A DNA stretch of 15,572 nt from contig CALKVC010000155.1 of NCBI GenBank assembly GCA_937996595.1, positions 1 through 15,572 of the forward strand, given 5' to 3'. Made by a program: the position numbers and the translations under genes. Positions 1 through 6,317 of the stretch are shown piece after piece; the stretch's first letter is position 1; each line of letters begins with the position of its first letter. This DNA is from an uncultured Chitinophagaceae bacterium. Lineage in GTDB: Bacteria; Bacteroidota; Bacteroidia; Chitinophagales; Chitinophagaceae. Below the pieces are notes generated by a model. That model searched no databases. It was given only the letters and a program-made list of their open reading frames with translations, and was not told where the DNA came from.

Positions 1-1
1 A

Positions 2-451
2 AGAACCTGGGTACGCTCAGAAATGACCGGAGGCGTTTACTCAAGTGTAGAAACAGCAGTAGCTCCCTTCACAATGGGGCCACCACCCCATTACCATAAA
101 GAATTAGACGAGTTAATGTACGTTTTAGAAGGAACCGCCAGTGTGCTGGTTGATAAAGATATCGTGGAAGTGAAAGCAGGTGGCTGGCATTTAAGGCCTC
201 GCCTGGTACAACACACGTTTTGGAATGCCGGCAATGCCCCATTACGCTTCATTGATATGTATTTCAACCAACCCTTTGAACAATACCTAGAAAGTATCTT
301 TTTTGAACTTACAGAAAGTAAAGGATATGCAGAAGGTTCTAAGGCCAAGACGGATGCCTTGAATGCTTTAAACAGGAAATTTGGTGTTGAGTTTCCGGCG
401 AATGCCTTTCATGAGTATGATGAAATAAAGAAGCGTTTTGGCCTGAAATAA
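2..451 (+). CDS. Cupin-domain protein, 5' end cut by the window
   Basis: The reading frame is open from the first bases, so the ATG at position 23 is probably internal and the true start lies outside the window. The visible part holds one cupin barrel. Counting from the ATG at 23, the first motif has H23, H25 and E30 in a GPPPHYHKELDELMYVLEG-like stretch, and a later H64 (VQHTFWN) supplies the usual fourth metal ligand. Cupins of this kind bind a divalent metal and include dioxygenases, isomerases and sugar-binding proteins, so the substrate cannot be assigned. A helical tail of about 50 residues follows the barrel. No signal peptide can be judged because the N-terminus is missing. The metal site looks intact. 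The family call is firm; the function is unknown. Confidence 0.8.
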   Translation, partial: RTWVRSEMTGGVYSSVETAVAPFTMGPPPHYHKELDELMYVLEGTASVLVDKDIVEVKAGGWHLRPRLVQHTFWNAGNAPLRFIDMYFNQPFEQYLESIFFELTESKGYAEGSKAKTDALNALNRKFGVEFPANAFHEYDEIKKRFGLK

Positions 452-456
452 TGAAG

Positions 457-611
457 TAACGGACAGTACTTTCTCAAATTCAGGCATACTTGTATACATA
501 CGGCAATATCGGGCCATTTTACTTCAGTTATTGGCTCAACAGGTTCTAAATCTCCATTGCTGATAACTTTCCGCCATAACGGACAAGCTTCTCTCTGAGT
601 ACAGGCTTTGT
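457..611 (+). repeat. Pair of diverged direct repeats downstream of the cupin gene
   Basis: The 9-mer TAACGGACA occurs at 457-465 and again at 577-585. Similarity continues loosely after each copy: both have CTT then TCTC, then CAGGC, then TTTGT or CTTGT, ending near 493 and 611. This looks like a roughly 36-bp unit repeated 120 bp apart and then diverged. No function is visible. Confidence 0.35.
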
Positions 612-628
612 TTCATAGACAACTAAAA

Positions 629-667
629 ATTCTGTATTTTAGTCTGACAATACAGGTAGTACAGAAT
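629..667. promoter_or_regulatory. Compound inverted repeat, possible operator of the luxR-type gene
   Basis: Two nested perfect inverted repeats share sequence. ATTCTGTA (629-636) pairs with TACAGAAT (660-667), and CTGTATT (632-638) pairs with AATACAG (649-655). They lie 54-92 bp before the ATG of the regulator at 721. A partial -7 box, TATATTTC (669-676), follows directly, so the repeat sits where an operator would overlap the promoter. Autoregulation by the downstream HTH protein is an inference; the repeat could also be a stem-loop. Confidence 0.4.
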
Positions 668-720
668 CTATATTTCCGTGCTATGTAATTTCGAGGCTTT
701 AACCGGAATACGTTTACCAA

Positions 721-1200
721 ATGACATTCAGCAAAAAATATTTTATAAACAAAAAGCCAACTATTCTATACGGCATCAGCCTGGCCATCCTGCTTTTCTT
801 TCTCAAATGGCTGGAACTCCGGTTCATCATTTTCAACCATGCTTATGAAATTTATATAGGCATCATCGCCGTATTTTTCACCGGTTTTGGTATCTGGCTG
901 GCTTTGAAACTCTCAAAACCAACTATTAAAACAGTCATTGTTGAAAAGCAAGTCTACATAGAAAAACCCGGAAATTTCAACAGGAACCATTCGCTTATTT
1001 CCCAACTTGAACTGAGCAACCGGGAACTGGAAGTGCTGGAACTGCTGGCCAAAGGATACAGCAACCAGGAAATTGCCGGACAACTTTTTGTTTCCCTTAG
1101 CACCGTAAAGGCCCATAACCAGCACCTGTTTGAAAAACTGGATGTAAAAAGAAGGATACAGGCCGTTGAAAAAGCCAAAAGGCTCAGCCTGATCGCCTGA
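721..1200 (+). CDS. Membrane-anchored LuxR/GerE-type transcription regulator
   Basis: A 159-residue protein. Two hydrophobic segments (about residues 14-30 and 43-63) are followed by a basic linker (about 66-95) and a C-terminal LuxR/GerE helix-turn-helix (about 97-159). The domain carries the expected LSNRELEVLELLAKGYSNQE start and the recognition-helix sequence SLSTVKAHNQ. There is no receiver domain and no autoinducer-binding domain. The order of parts suggests a one-component regulator held at the inner membrane with its DNA-binding domain in the cytoplasm. The gene is followed after 110 bp by a DUF4199 membrane protein and a VOC protein on the same strand, which are its likely partners or targets. 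Inverted repeats at 629-667 may be its binding site. The ATG start gives both membrane helices. The fold is certain; the signal and the regulon are unknown. Confidence 0.88.
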   Translation: MTFSKKYFINKKPTILYGISLAILLFFLKWLELRFIIFNHAYEIYIGIIAVFFTGFGIWLALKLSKPTIKTVIVEKQVYIEKPGNFNRNHSLISQLELSNRELEVLELLAKGYSNQEIAGQLFVSLSTVKAHNQHLFEKLDVKRRIQAVEKAKRLSLIA

Positions 1201-1271
1201 CCAATCATACTTTAGTACGAATTTGCCCTGCTAACACGAAAAATAGCCGAAAGTATAACCGGAATCGCCAT

Positions 1272-1279
1272 TATTTTTG
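1272..1279 (+). promoter_or_regulatory. Putative Bacteroidota -7 box for the DUF4199-VOC operon
   Basis: TATTTTTG matches the Bacteroidota -7 consensus TAnnTTTG at every fixed position and ends 31 bp before the ATG at 1311, a suitable distance. No TTTG lies at the right spacing upstream, so this is half a promoter. If real, the DUF4199 and VOC genes can be transcribed apart from the regulator gene. Confidence 0.45.
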
Positions 1280-1310
1280 GCAGTTTTGCATCAACATAAA
1301 ATAATAAGAC

Positions 1311-1850
1311 ATGCAAAAACACATCCTTATCTACGGACTTATTTCCGGCATCATCGTTTCGGCCATCATGCTGGTTTCCATGAACTATTTCAGCCACTGC
1401 GAAGGGAATGTGGATATGACCACCAGCATGCTAATCGGTTATGCGTCCATGCTCATCGCCTTTTCATTGGTTTTTGTGGGCATCCGAAATTACCGGGATA
1501 AGTACCAAAACGGCGTTATCAGCTTTGGAAAATCCTTTAAAATCGGTATCCTGATTGTCCTTATCGCATCTACCCTCTATGTAGTTTCCTGGCTGATATG
1601 TTATTTCTTCTTTATGCCCGATTTCCTGGACAAATACGGCGCCATGGAAATTGAAAACCTGAAATCGGCCGGCGCAACCGTAACCGAAATAGAAAACAAA
1701 AGAAAAGAAATGGCCGATTTTACCAGGATGTATAAAAACCCATTCTTCAATGCGATGATGACATATGCCGAAATTTTGCCGGTAGGCCTTATTGTTACCC
1801 TGATCAGTGCATTGATCTTAAAACGTAAAACAAAAACCAACACAATATGA
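1311..1850 (+). CDS. DUF4199 family membrane protein
   Basis: A 179-residue inner-membrane protein with four hydrophobic segments (about residues 6-25, 39-58, 77-102 and 150-170). The stretch IRNYRDKYQNGVISFGKSFK (58-77), between the second and third segments, is the recognisable core of DUF4199. A charged loop of about 45 residues (104-148), with predicted helix IENKRKEMADFTRMY, separates the last two membrane segments. The biochemical role of DUF4199 is not known. The gene is 110 bp downstream of a LuxR-type regulator and its stop overlaps the VOC gene start by 4 bp (ATGA), so the two are translationally coupled. The family assignment is strong; nothing in the sequence shows a catalytic site. 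Confidence 0.87.
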   Translation: MQKHILIYGLISGIIVSAIMLVSMNYFSHCEGNVDMTTSMLIGYASMLIAFSLVFVGIRNYRDKYQNGVISFGKSFKIGILIVLIASTLYVVSWLICYFFFMPDFLDKYGAMEIENLKSAGATVTEIENKRKEMADFTRMYKNPFFNAMMTYAEILPVGLIVTLISALILKRKTKTNTI

Positions 1851-2218
1851 AACTGGGAGCATTCTCAATCAGCCTGGCTGTAAAAGACATCCACGCATCA
1901 AAAGCTTTTTATGAAAAATTAGGCTTCACTTTTAAAGGTGGCAATATTGACCAGAACTGGATCGTGCTCAAAAATGAAACCGCCGTCATCGGGCTTTTCC
2001 AGGGCATGTTTGAGGGCAATATCATTACGTTCAACCCCGGTTGGGACAGTAATGCACAAAACATAGATTCCTTTGATGACGTTCGGGTAATACAGGAACA
2101 GTTACAAAAAGCAGGCATTACGTTAACCAATGTGGCAGACACACAATCAACCGGGCCTGCTTATATTACATTGACCGACCCGGATGGAAACAATATACTC
2201 ATTGATCAGCACCGGTAA
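1847..2218 (+). CDS. VOC superfamily protein (glyoxalase/bleomycin-resistance fold)
   Basis: A 123-residue cytosolic protein of one VOC module with the two expected beta-alpha-beta-beta-beta units. The first begins SISLAVKDIHASKAFYEKLGF (about residues 7-27). The second ends ITLTDPDGNNILIDQH (about 107-122), with a terminal acidic or histidine ligand position typical of the fold. Members include glyoxalases, dioxygenases, thiol transferases and antibiotic-binding proteins; they act as dimers on small molecules with a metal. The substrate cannot be read here. The start ATG overlaps the stop of the DUF4199 gene by 4 bp, which fixes the start and shows an operon. Its link to a membrane protein and a tethered regulator is the most informative context. 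Confidence 0.85.
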   Translation: MKLGAFSISLAVKDIHASKAFYEKLGFTFKGGNIDQNWIVLKNETAVIGLFQGMFEGNIITFNPGWDSNAQNIDSFDDVRVIQEQLQKAGITLTNVADTQSTGPAYITLTDPDGNNILIDQHR

Positions 2219-2261
2219 GTACAAACTGGCAGCAATGAAATAGCATTAACAGTTTAGAGTG

Positions 2262-2287
2262 ATACAGGATTCATATTGATTCTGTAT
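2262..2287. promoter_or_regulatory. 26-bp imperfect palindrome upstream of the alkylation-repair gene
   Basis: ATACAG (2262-2267) and CTGTAT (2282-2287) are perfect arms, and the inner bases are also partly symmetric (20 of 26 positions match the reverse complement). The centre lies about 75 bp before the chosen ATG at 2349. The right arm is within ATTCTGTATTT, which also occurs at 629-639 before the luxR-type gene, hinting at a shared binding protein. Confidence 0.35.
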
Positions 2288-2348
2288 TTAGCAAGTGGTA
2301 TTTATAATCCAGCAAGTGATCATTAAACAATTAAAAAAAGTTTCTGCA

Positions 2349-3086
2349 ATGGCAACCGATTATAGTATAACAAGTTATTTTGGTAAAAACCTGGCGGAAC
2401 TATTGTCTGCAAAAATAATGCTGGCCTATCCTGATTTTAAATCGAAAAATTTTATCAGGAAAGTGGAAACATTGGTGGCCGGTAAAACATATACACAAAG
2501 AATACTGATAATGGCTGAACAATTACAGCTCCATTTACCTTCAGATTATAAAGAAGCGTTAACGATTCTAATATCCATATTAGGAGATGAAAATCCTCAC
2601 GAAACCGGCATGTTCAAAAATTACTACTGGATAATGCCAATCGGCAAGTTCATATCCTTATATGGTTTAGGGCATTTCAACTTATCCATGAAAGGGATTG
2701 AAGAAGTTACAAAAAGAAATACCGGTGAATATGCTATCAGGCCTTTTATTGTAAAGTACCCTGACAAAACATTAAAAGAGATTGAAAAATGGGCTAAATC
2801 ACCAAATTTCCATGTAAGGAGATTAGCCAGTGAAGGGTTACGACCCAAACTCCCCTGGGCGCCCAAACTGGATATATTTATTGATAATCCTGCCCCTGTA
2901 TTCAACATTTTGGAAATTCTCAAACAAGACCAGGTAATGTTTGTAAAAAAATCTGTTGCCAATCATATAACCGACTGGCTAAAAGTGAACCCGGAAAAGA
3001 CCAGGCCACTGATAAAAGCCTGGGAAAAAACTGATAATGTACATACACAATGGATATTAAAAAGAGCTACCAGAAAGATCAGATAA
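2349..3086 (+). CDS. AlkC-like DNA alkylation repair protein (HEAT-like repeats)
   Basis: A 245-residue, largely helical cytosolic protein resembling the AlkC branch of the AlkC/AlkD-type DNA glycosylases, which remove alkylated purines. The N-terminus (SITSYFGKNLAELLSAKI) and the block HVRRLASEGLRPKLPW (155-170), followed by VKKSVANHITDWLK (199-212), are the family's recognisable conserved stretches; the Arg/Lys-rich helices contact DNA backbone in relatives. Length fits the shorter family members. The frame is open back to a GTG at 2295, but the ATG at 2349 puts the conserved N-terminus at the start and is preferred. A palindrome (2262-2287) lies upstream and a hairpin follows the stop. Glycosylase activity on a given lesion is inferred from the family only. 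Confidence 0.82.
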   Translation: MATDYSITSYFGKNLAELLSAKIMLAYPDFKSKNFIRKVETLVAGKTYTQRILIMAEQLQLHLPSDYKEALTILISILGDENPHETGMFKNYYWIMPIGKFISLYGLGHFNLSMKGIEEVTKRNTGEYAIRPFIVKYPDKTLKEIEKWAKSPNFHVRRLASEGLRPKLPWAPKLDIFIDNPAPVFNILEILKQDQVMFVKKSVANHITDWLKVNPEKTRPLIKAWEKTDNVHTQWILKRATRKIR

Positions 3087-3111
3087 AACTGCTTACCTGG
3101 TATGGCAGTTT
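3086..3111 (+). terminator. Hairpin just after the AlkC-like gene, weak terminator
   Basis: AAACTGC (3086-3092) and GCAGTTT (3105-3111) form a perfect 7-bp stem starting at the last base of the stop codon, with a 12-nt loop. There is no T-tract beyond TTT, so an intrinsic terminator is only possible. Confidence 0.35.
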
Positions 3112-3218
3112 GGAGTGTGGAAATGCAATACCGGATTCAATCAAATTAACTTAATGCCGGACTGAATTATACGGGTTACTTTTTTAGACTTAAGATGCAT
3201 ATAGCCTTTTATTATTCC

Positions 3219-3226
3219 TATATTTG
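3219..3226 (+). promoter_or_regulatory. Bacteroidota -7 box of the DUF1761 gene
   Basis: TATATTTG matches TAnnTTTG fully and lies 21 bp before the ATG at 3248, leaving a leader of roughly 15 bases. The -33 TTG element is not evident at the usual spacing. Confidence 0.5.
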
Positions 3227-3247
3227 AAATAACCAAAACTTACAACT

Positions 3248-3751
3248 ATGATGGAGATAAGCATGTGGATCATCCCTGTAGCAGGCCTTGTTCCCATGAT
3301 CATTGGATTTATATGGTATCACCCTAAAGTAATGGGAAATACCTGGATGAAGGTTGCCGGTATGACCGACGAAAAAATTAAAAGCGGCAATATGCCCCTG
3401 ATTTTTGTAATCAGTTACCTGCTGGCTTGTTTACTGGCATCCAGCATGTACGCCCTTACCATCCACCAATTCGGTTTTCAATCCATATTGATTGATGAAC
3501 CCGGCTTTGGCAAGGAAGGAACTGAACTCTATACTTACTTCCACGATTTCATGAACAAATACGGGAACAATTTCAGAACCTTTAAGCATGGCGCATTTCA
3601 CGGCTTCCTCAGTTCATTCTTTATTGCCTTCCCTATTATTGCTACCAACTCGCTTTTTGAACGGAAAGGCTGGAAGTATACCTGGGTGAATACCGGGTAT
3701 TGGGTAATTACTATCACCCTGATGGGTGGTCTGGTTTGCCAGTTTGCATAA
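3248..3751 (+). CDS. DUF1761 family membrane protein
   Basis: A 167-residue inner-membrane protein with four hydrophobic segments (about residues 6-23, 50-70, 119-135 and 146-166). The opening PVAGLVPMIIGFIWYHPKVM, with an IGFIWYHP-type turn, and the later FKHGAFHGFLSSFFIAFP (112-129) are the conserved blocks of DUF1761. A soluble loop of about 45 residues (73-115) sits between the second and third segments. The family has no known activity. Two ATG codons stand in tandem at 3248 and 3251; either could be used. A well-placed -7 box precedes it and the next gene is on the other strand, so it is probably a single-gene transcript. Confidence 0.85.
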   Translation: MMEISMWIIPVAGLVPMIIGFIWYHPKVMGNTWMKVAGMTDEKIKSGNMPLIFVISYLLACLLASSMYALTIHQFGFQSILIDEPGFGKEGTELYTYFHDFMNKYGNNFRTFKHGAFHGFLSSFFIAFPIIATNSLFERKGWKYTWVNTGYWVITITLMGGLVCQFA

Positions 3752-3788
3752 ACCGGATTGTTATATATTGAACATATTGTGCTTTTAA

Positions 3789-3813
3789 AACTTCTAAAAT
3801 TAGAATAGAAGTT
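3789..3813. terminator. AT-rich stem-loop 38 bp after the DUF1761 gene
   Basis: AACTTCTA (3789-3796) pairs perfectly with TAGAAGTT (3806-3813). An inner alternative stem, TTCTAA with TTAGAA, overlaps it. There is no T-tract on the rightward side. It may end the DUF1761 transcript. Confidence 0.3.
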
Positions 3814-3897
3814 GCATAATCAGCTTAAAATATATGCACTAAGAATAGAATTACTGCAGTTGAAGCTACCGAAGAAATAATGTTGAACAAAGCTCCT

Positions 3898-3968
3898 TCC
3901 CGCAATCGGGCTGTATATCGATTGCAGGTGCCCTTTTTGGGTCCGTTTTTGGGCAAGCAAAAAGGGAC
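3898..3968. repeat. Two stacked inverted repeats in intergenic DNA
   Basis: The first stem is GCAATCG (3902-3908) with CGATTGC (3919-3925), extendable to 10 bp with one mismatch. The second is CCCTTTTTG (3931-3939) with CAAAAAGGG (3958-3966). A competing stem pairs GTCCGTTTTTG (3941-3951) with CAAAAAGGGAC (3958-3968), 10 of 11 matching. The left arms of the last two stems form a short direct repeat, CC(C/G)TTTTTGGG. The layout resembles REP-type dispersed repeats or a structured RNA; which one is not decidable here. Confidence 0.45.
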
Positions 3969-4044
3969 AAAACACAATTGTAAAGAAATAGTAAGAAAAA
4001 AAGGACAATCTTATATCACTATACGTGATTCATTATTATCATTC

Positions 4045-4078
4045 AAAAAAGAAAACTGTTTTGCCGGTTTTCTTTTTT
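4045..4078 (-). terminator. Strong bidirectional intrinsic terminator
   Basis: AAAAAAGAAAAC (4045-4056) and GTTTTCTTTTTT (4067-4078) form a perfect 12-bp stem, with two further pairs (one G-U) around a 6-nt loop. Both sides carry the A/T runs of an intrinsic terminator, so it can act either way. It begins 8 bp after the stop of the frame-restored hydrolase reading (4086-4088), which suggests the leftward operon evolved to end there. Confidence 0.75.
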
Positions 4079-4085
4079 GGCTTTT

Positions 4086-4237
4086 TTATTTTCCACCTAT
4101 TCTACGAAATGTGGCAGCCAGGGAAGCTCCAACATTATCGAAATGGGGTTTGCGTTGCTTCAGTTTCAATATTCCATCCTCATACCAGCATTCATGGCTG
4201 AAAACAAAGCTGTTGGGGTCATCGCCCATGCCCATTT
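4086..4237 (-). pseudogene. Out-of-frame C-terminal tail of the metal-dependent hydrolase
   Basis: When the AAA run at 4237-4235 (minus strand) is read as four A's, the hydrolase frame continues past its present stop with MGMGDDPNSFVFSHECWYED and then about 29 more residues ending FRRIGGK at a TAA at 4088-4086. This tail looks like the family's normal C-terminus (RFG-x-MG...FVFS...), the restored protein is 334 residues, and its stop sits 8 bp before the terminator. The piece is therefore coding sequence lost from the main frame by a one-base deletion, or by a sequencing or assembly error. Confidence 0.75.
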
Positions 4238-5089
4238 GCCGAAGCGCATATCATTGATATAGGTTTTATCCCCATCCCTTACTACCAGGTACCAGCCCTG
4301 CGAAAGTTTTATCACCCGTTTTACAAAGGATTCATTTTTCATATTTCCCGGGAATGAATGATCCTTTTTTATTTCAAAGAAATTGGCGTCTTTGTTGCCA
4401 TCCAGCAATGAATAATAACCAACCAGGTATGTATCTTCCGTTTCCACCAGTGCCGTCCATAAAACGCTGTTAAAAGCAGTTGGATTGGTTATCATTCTTG
4501 AATAAACAATTTTTTTGTTCTCAAGGGTTCGCTGAAAATGATAGTATCCCACCGCTTTGGATAAGAGGGTGAAAGCCATGTACGATGAACTGATAACCAG
4601 GCCCAGGCGGTTCAGCTTTCTACGCCTGGGATTGTCCCGTTTCAACCTCATGGCCCATATTACACAAATCATGAACGGGATTGTGTATAAAGGATCAATT
4701 ATGAAAATATTATTGTATGCTACCTTGTATTGAAAGGGCCAGAACAATGAAGTACCCCAATTGGTGTGTGCATCCAGTAAGGGATGGGTAAAAAGGCAGG
4801 CGAACATCAGCCATGTCCAGCCCTTAAAGCCAACGCCTTCTTTTTTATGTATGCGTGAAGCCAACCATCCAAGCAAAGGCGCCAACAGTAACGAGAACAG
4901 CAATGAATGGCTGAAACCACGATGCATTTCGGTTGCTGTCAATTCGTCTACGAATAAATTAGCGAGCACATCCAGGTCAGGAATGGTGCCTGCTATTGCA
5001 CCCCATAAAATTGCTTTGTTGCCAACCTTCCGGCCAAGAATGGCTTCACCAACTGCCGCACCCAATACTATTTGCGTTACAGAATCCAT
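4166..5089 (-). CDS. Membrane-bound metal-dependent hydrolase (YdjM/DUF457-like), frameshifted near 3' end
   Basis: A 307-residue product as the frame stands. The N-terminal half carries the family's metal motifs: MDSVTQIVLGAAVGEAILG, then GAIAGTIPDLDV (31-42), HRGFSHSLLF (56-65) and FTHPLLDAHTNWGTSLFWPF (about 99-118), interleaved with membrane segments (about 63-77, 91-103, 132-147 and 162-176). The role in the cell is not established; relatives are inner-membrane proteins annotated as hydrolases. After INDMRFGK (residue 285) the sequence turns into 22 non-family residues, while the -1 frame restores the expected tail (see the 4086-4237 entry). It is the last gene of a leftward operon, 3 bp after the stop of the FemAB/GNAT-like gene. 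The metal site is upstream of the break, so some activity could remain. Confidence 0.85.
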   Translation of the reverse strand: MDSVTQIVLGAAVGEAILGRKVGNKAILWGAIAGTIPDLDVLANLFVDELTATEMHRGFSHSLLFSLLLAPLLGWLASRIHKKEGVGFKGWTWLMFACLFTHPLLDAHTNWGTSLFWPFQYKVAYNNIFIIDPLYTIPFMICVIWAMRLKRDNPRRRKLNRLGLVISSSYMAFTLLSKAVGYYHFQRTLENKKIVYSRMITNPTAFNSVLWTALVETEDTYLVGYYSLLDGNKDANFFEIKKDHSFPGNMKNESFVKRVIKLSQGWYLVVRDGDKTYINDMRFGKWAWAMTPTALFSAMNAGMRMEY

Positions 5090-5092
5090 TCT

Positions 5093-6271
5093 TTAAAGCT
5101 GTTCTTTTTTAAAAGGCGGACGTAATTCATATATTCCCGGGGAAATGGAGGATATCAGCGGCCCTATAATCTTATTGGAAAGCCCGTTGCGATGCCGGGC
5201 ATATAATTTCATATGTACCGGATTTGCCCCGATGCTGCTCTTAATCGTTTCAGCCGTGCGGCCCAGTCGCAATTCGGTTAGCCGTTCCCTGATGGCAGCA
5301 TCAACCAGGTCGTACAACATCCGCTGGTACACCGCATGTGTTTTATTGTGCCTGTAATCTAATCCAATATAATTGGCATCCCCTATCGGGTTGCATAAGA
5401 ACAGCGTGCTGAACCCAACCATTTGCCCATCAAGAAAATAGGCTTTGAAAACAAATTTATCATGAAGGCTTTGTTTGAAATTGACAAATGCCTGCCCGTT
5501 CAATTCACCAAATTTAAATTCGGCTTTATCAAGCACTTCCAGGTAAAGTTGTTCAATACGTTCTTTGTGTTCTATTATTTGTTTCAGTTCTAAATCCTTT
5601 ACCTGTAATGCAGCTGATTTTTTATATACACTTTTTGCCTTGGTCCTGAACTTTGTTGTCATCATATCCAGGTAAGCATCCATATTTTTCCATGCCGGTA
5701 ACAGGTAAAGCACCATGTTTACATCTATAAAGAATCCTTTATAGTGGCTGTTGATCAGATAATCGGCACCGGCCGTTGATTCGGGCCAAAACTCCTTCAC
5801 CAGACCGATGGAGATACGCCCGTTCTTTTCTTTTTCCAAAGAAATACGCTTCAGACTAAGTGCCAGCATCTGGAAAGCTTCCTTTGGCGGGATGCTGTCC
5901 AGGTAAGCAAATCCGTTTTCACCACAGGCAAACACATTCCCGCAGGTCAACACCCGCGGATTGCCTCCCCATAACCATTTGTTTTTTATTTTTTCGCCCA
6001 GCTGGCAAAAGTAATCGGTATACTTCTGGCCTTTATCTACAAAATGAAGTATCTGTACGTACGACACGGCTATGGGCTGCAGTTCATCGTTGTAAAAAAT
6101 TGTATACCTGAAGTCAATGTTTCCATCCAGGGCTTTCTCCAGGGCTGTTAAATAAGGAATGGATAAGTAAATCCTTTTGTTTCCAACTATTTGGTTCCAA
6201 TGGTCGGCATTCACCAGTTCAATGGAGTCGTACAGGCTTAGCCGGGGATTTACCATTTTATTATTGTGCAC
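5093..6271 (-). CDS. FemAB/GNAT-like acyltransferase-fold protein
   Basis: A 392-residue cytosolic protein with no signal peptide. The C-terminal half reads like a GNAT/FemAB domain: a basic helix FRTKAKSVYKKS (208-219), a beta-hairpin DKFVFKAYFLDGQMVGFSTL (271-290), then a stretch DANYIGLDYRHNKTHAVYQRM (298-318) in the position where relatives bind the acyl donor, and TELRLGRTAETIKSSIGA (332-349). The N-terminal half looks like a diverged copy of the same fold. Relatives transfer amino acids or acyl groups to peptidoglycan or lipids, but the substrate is unknown here. The gene lies 46 bp after the TlpA-like gene and 3 bp before the hydrolase gene, indicating one transcript. An alternative ATG exists at codon 6. 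The fold call is moderate; the reaction is not assigned. Confidence 0.72.
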   Translation of the reverse strand: MHNNKMVNPRLSLYDSIELVNADHWNQIVGNKRIYLSIPYLTALEKALDGNIDFRYTIFYNDELQPIAVSYVQILHFVDKGQKYTDYFCQLGEKIKNKWLWGGNPRVLTCGNVFACGENGFAYLDSIPPKEAFQMLALSLKRISLEKEKNGRISIGLVKEFWPESTAGADYLINSHYKGFFIDVNMVLYLLPAWKNMDAYLDMMTTKFRTKAKSVYKKSAALQVKDLELKQIIEHKERIEQLYLEVLDKAEFKFGELNGQAFVNFKQSLHDKFVFKAYFLDGQMVGFSTLFLCNPIGDANYIGLDYRHNKTHAVYQRMLYDLVDAAIRERLTELRLGRTAETIKSSIGANPVHMKLYARHRNGLSNKIIGPLISSISPGIYELRPPFKKEQL

Positions 6272-6317
6272 TTGTTTTCTCGTCAGTTAAAAAAATGGTT
6301 GCCTTTAGTCAACCCTG

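Noticed and set aside
4232..4240. Programmed -1 ribosomal frameshifting in the hydrolase gene
   Set aside because: The site reads GGC AAA TGG, which is not an X XXY YYZ slippery heptamer, and I see no evident downstream stimulatory structure. A base deletion or sequence error is simpler.
3880..4257. Rightward open frame of 125 codons between the DUF1761 gene and the hydrolase gene
   Set aside because: It runs through the stacked hairpins and the terminator and then antisense to the hydrolase tail; its composition and lack of any domain point to a chance frame.
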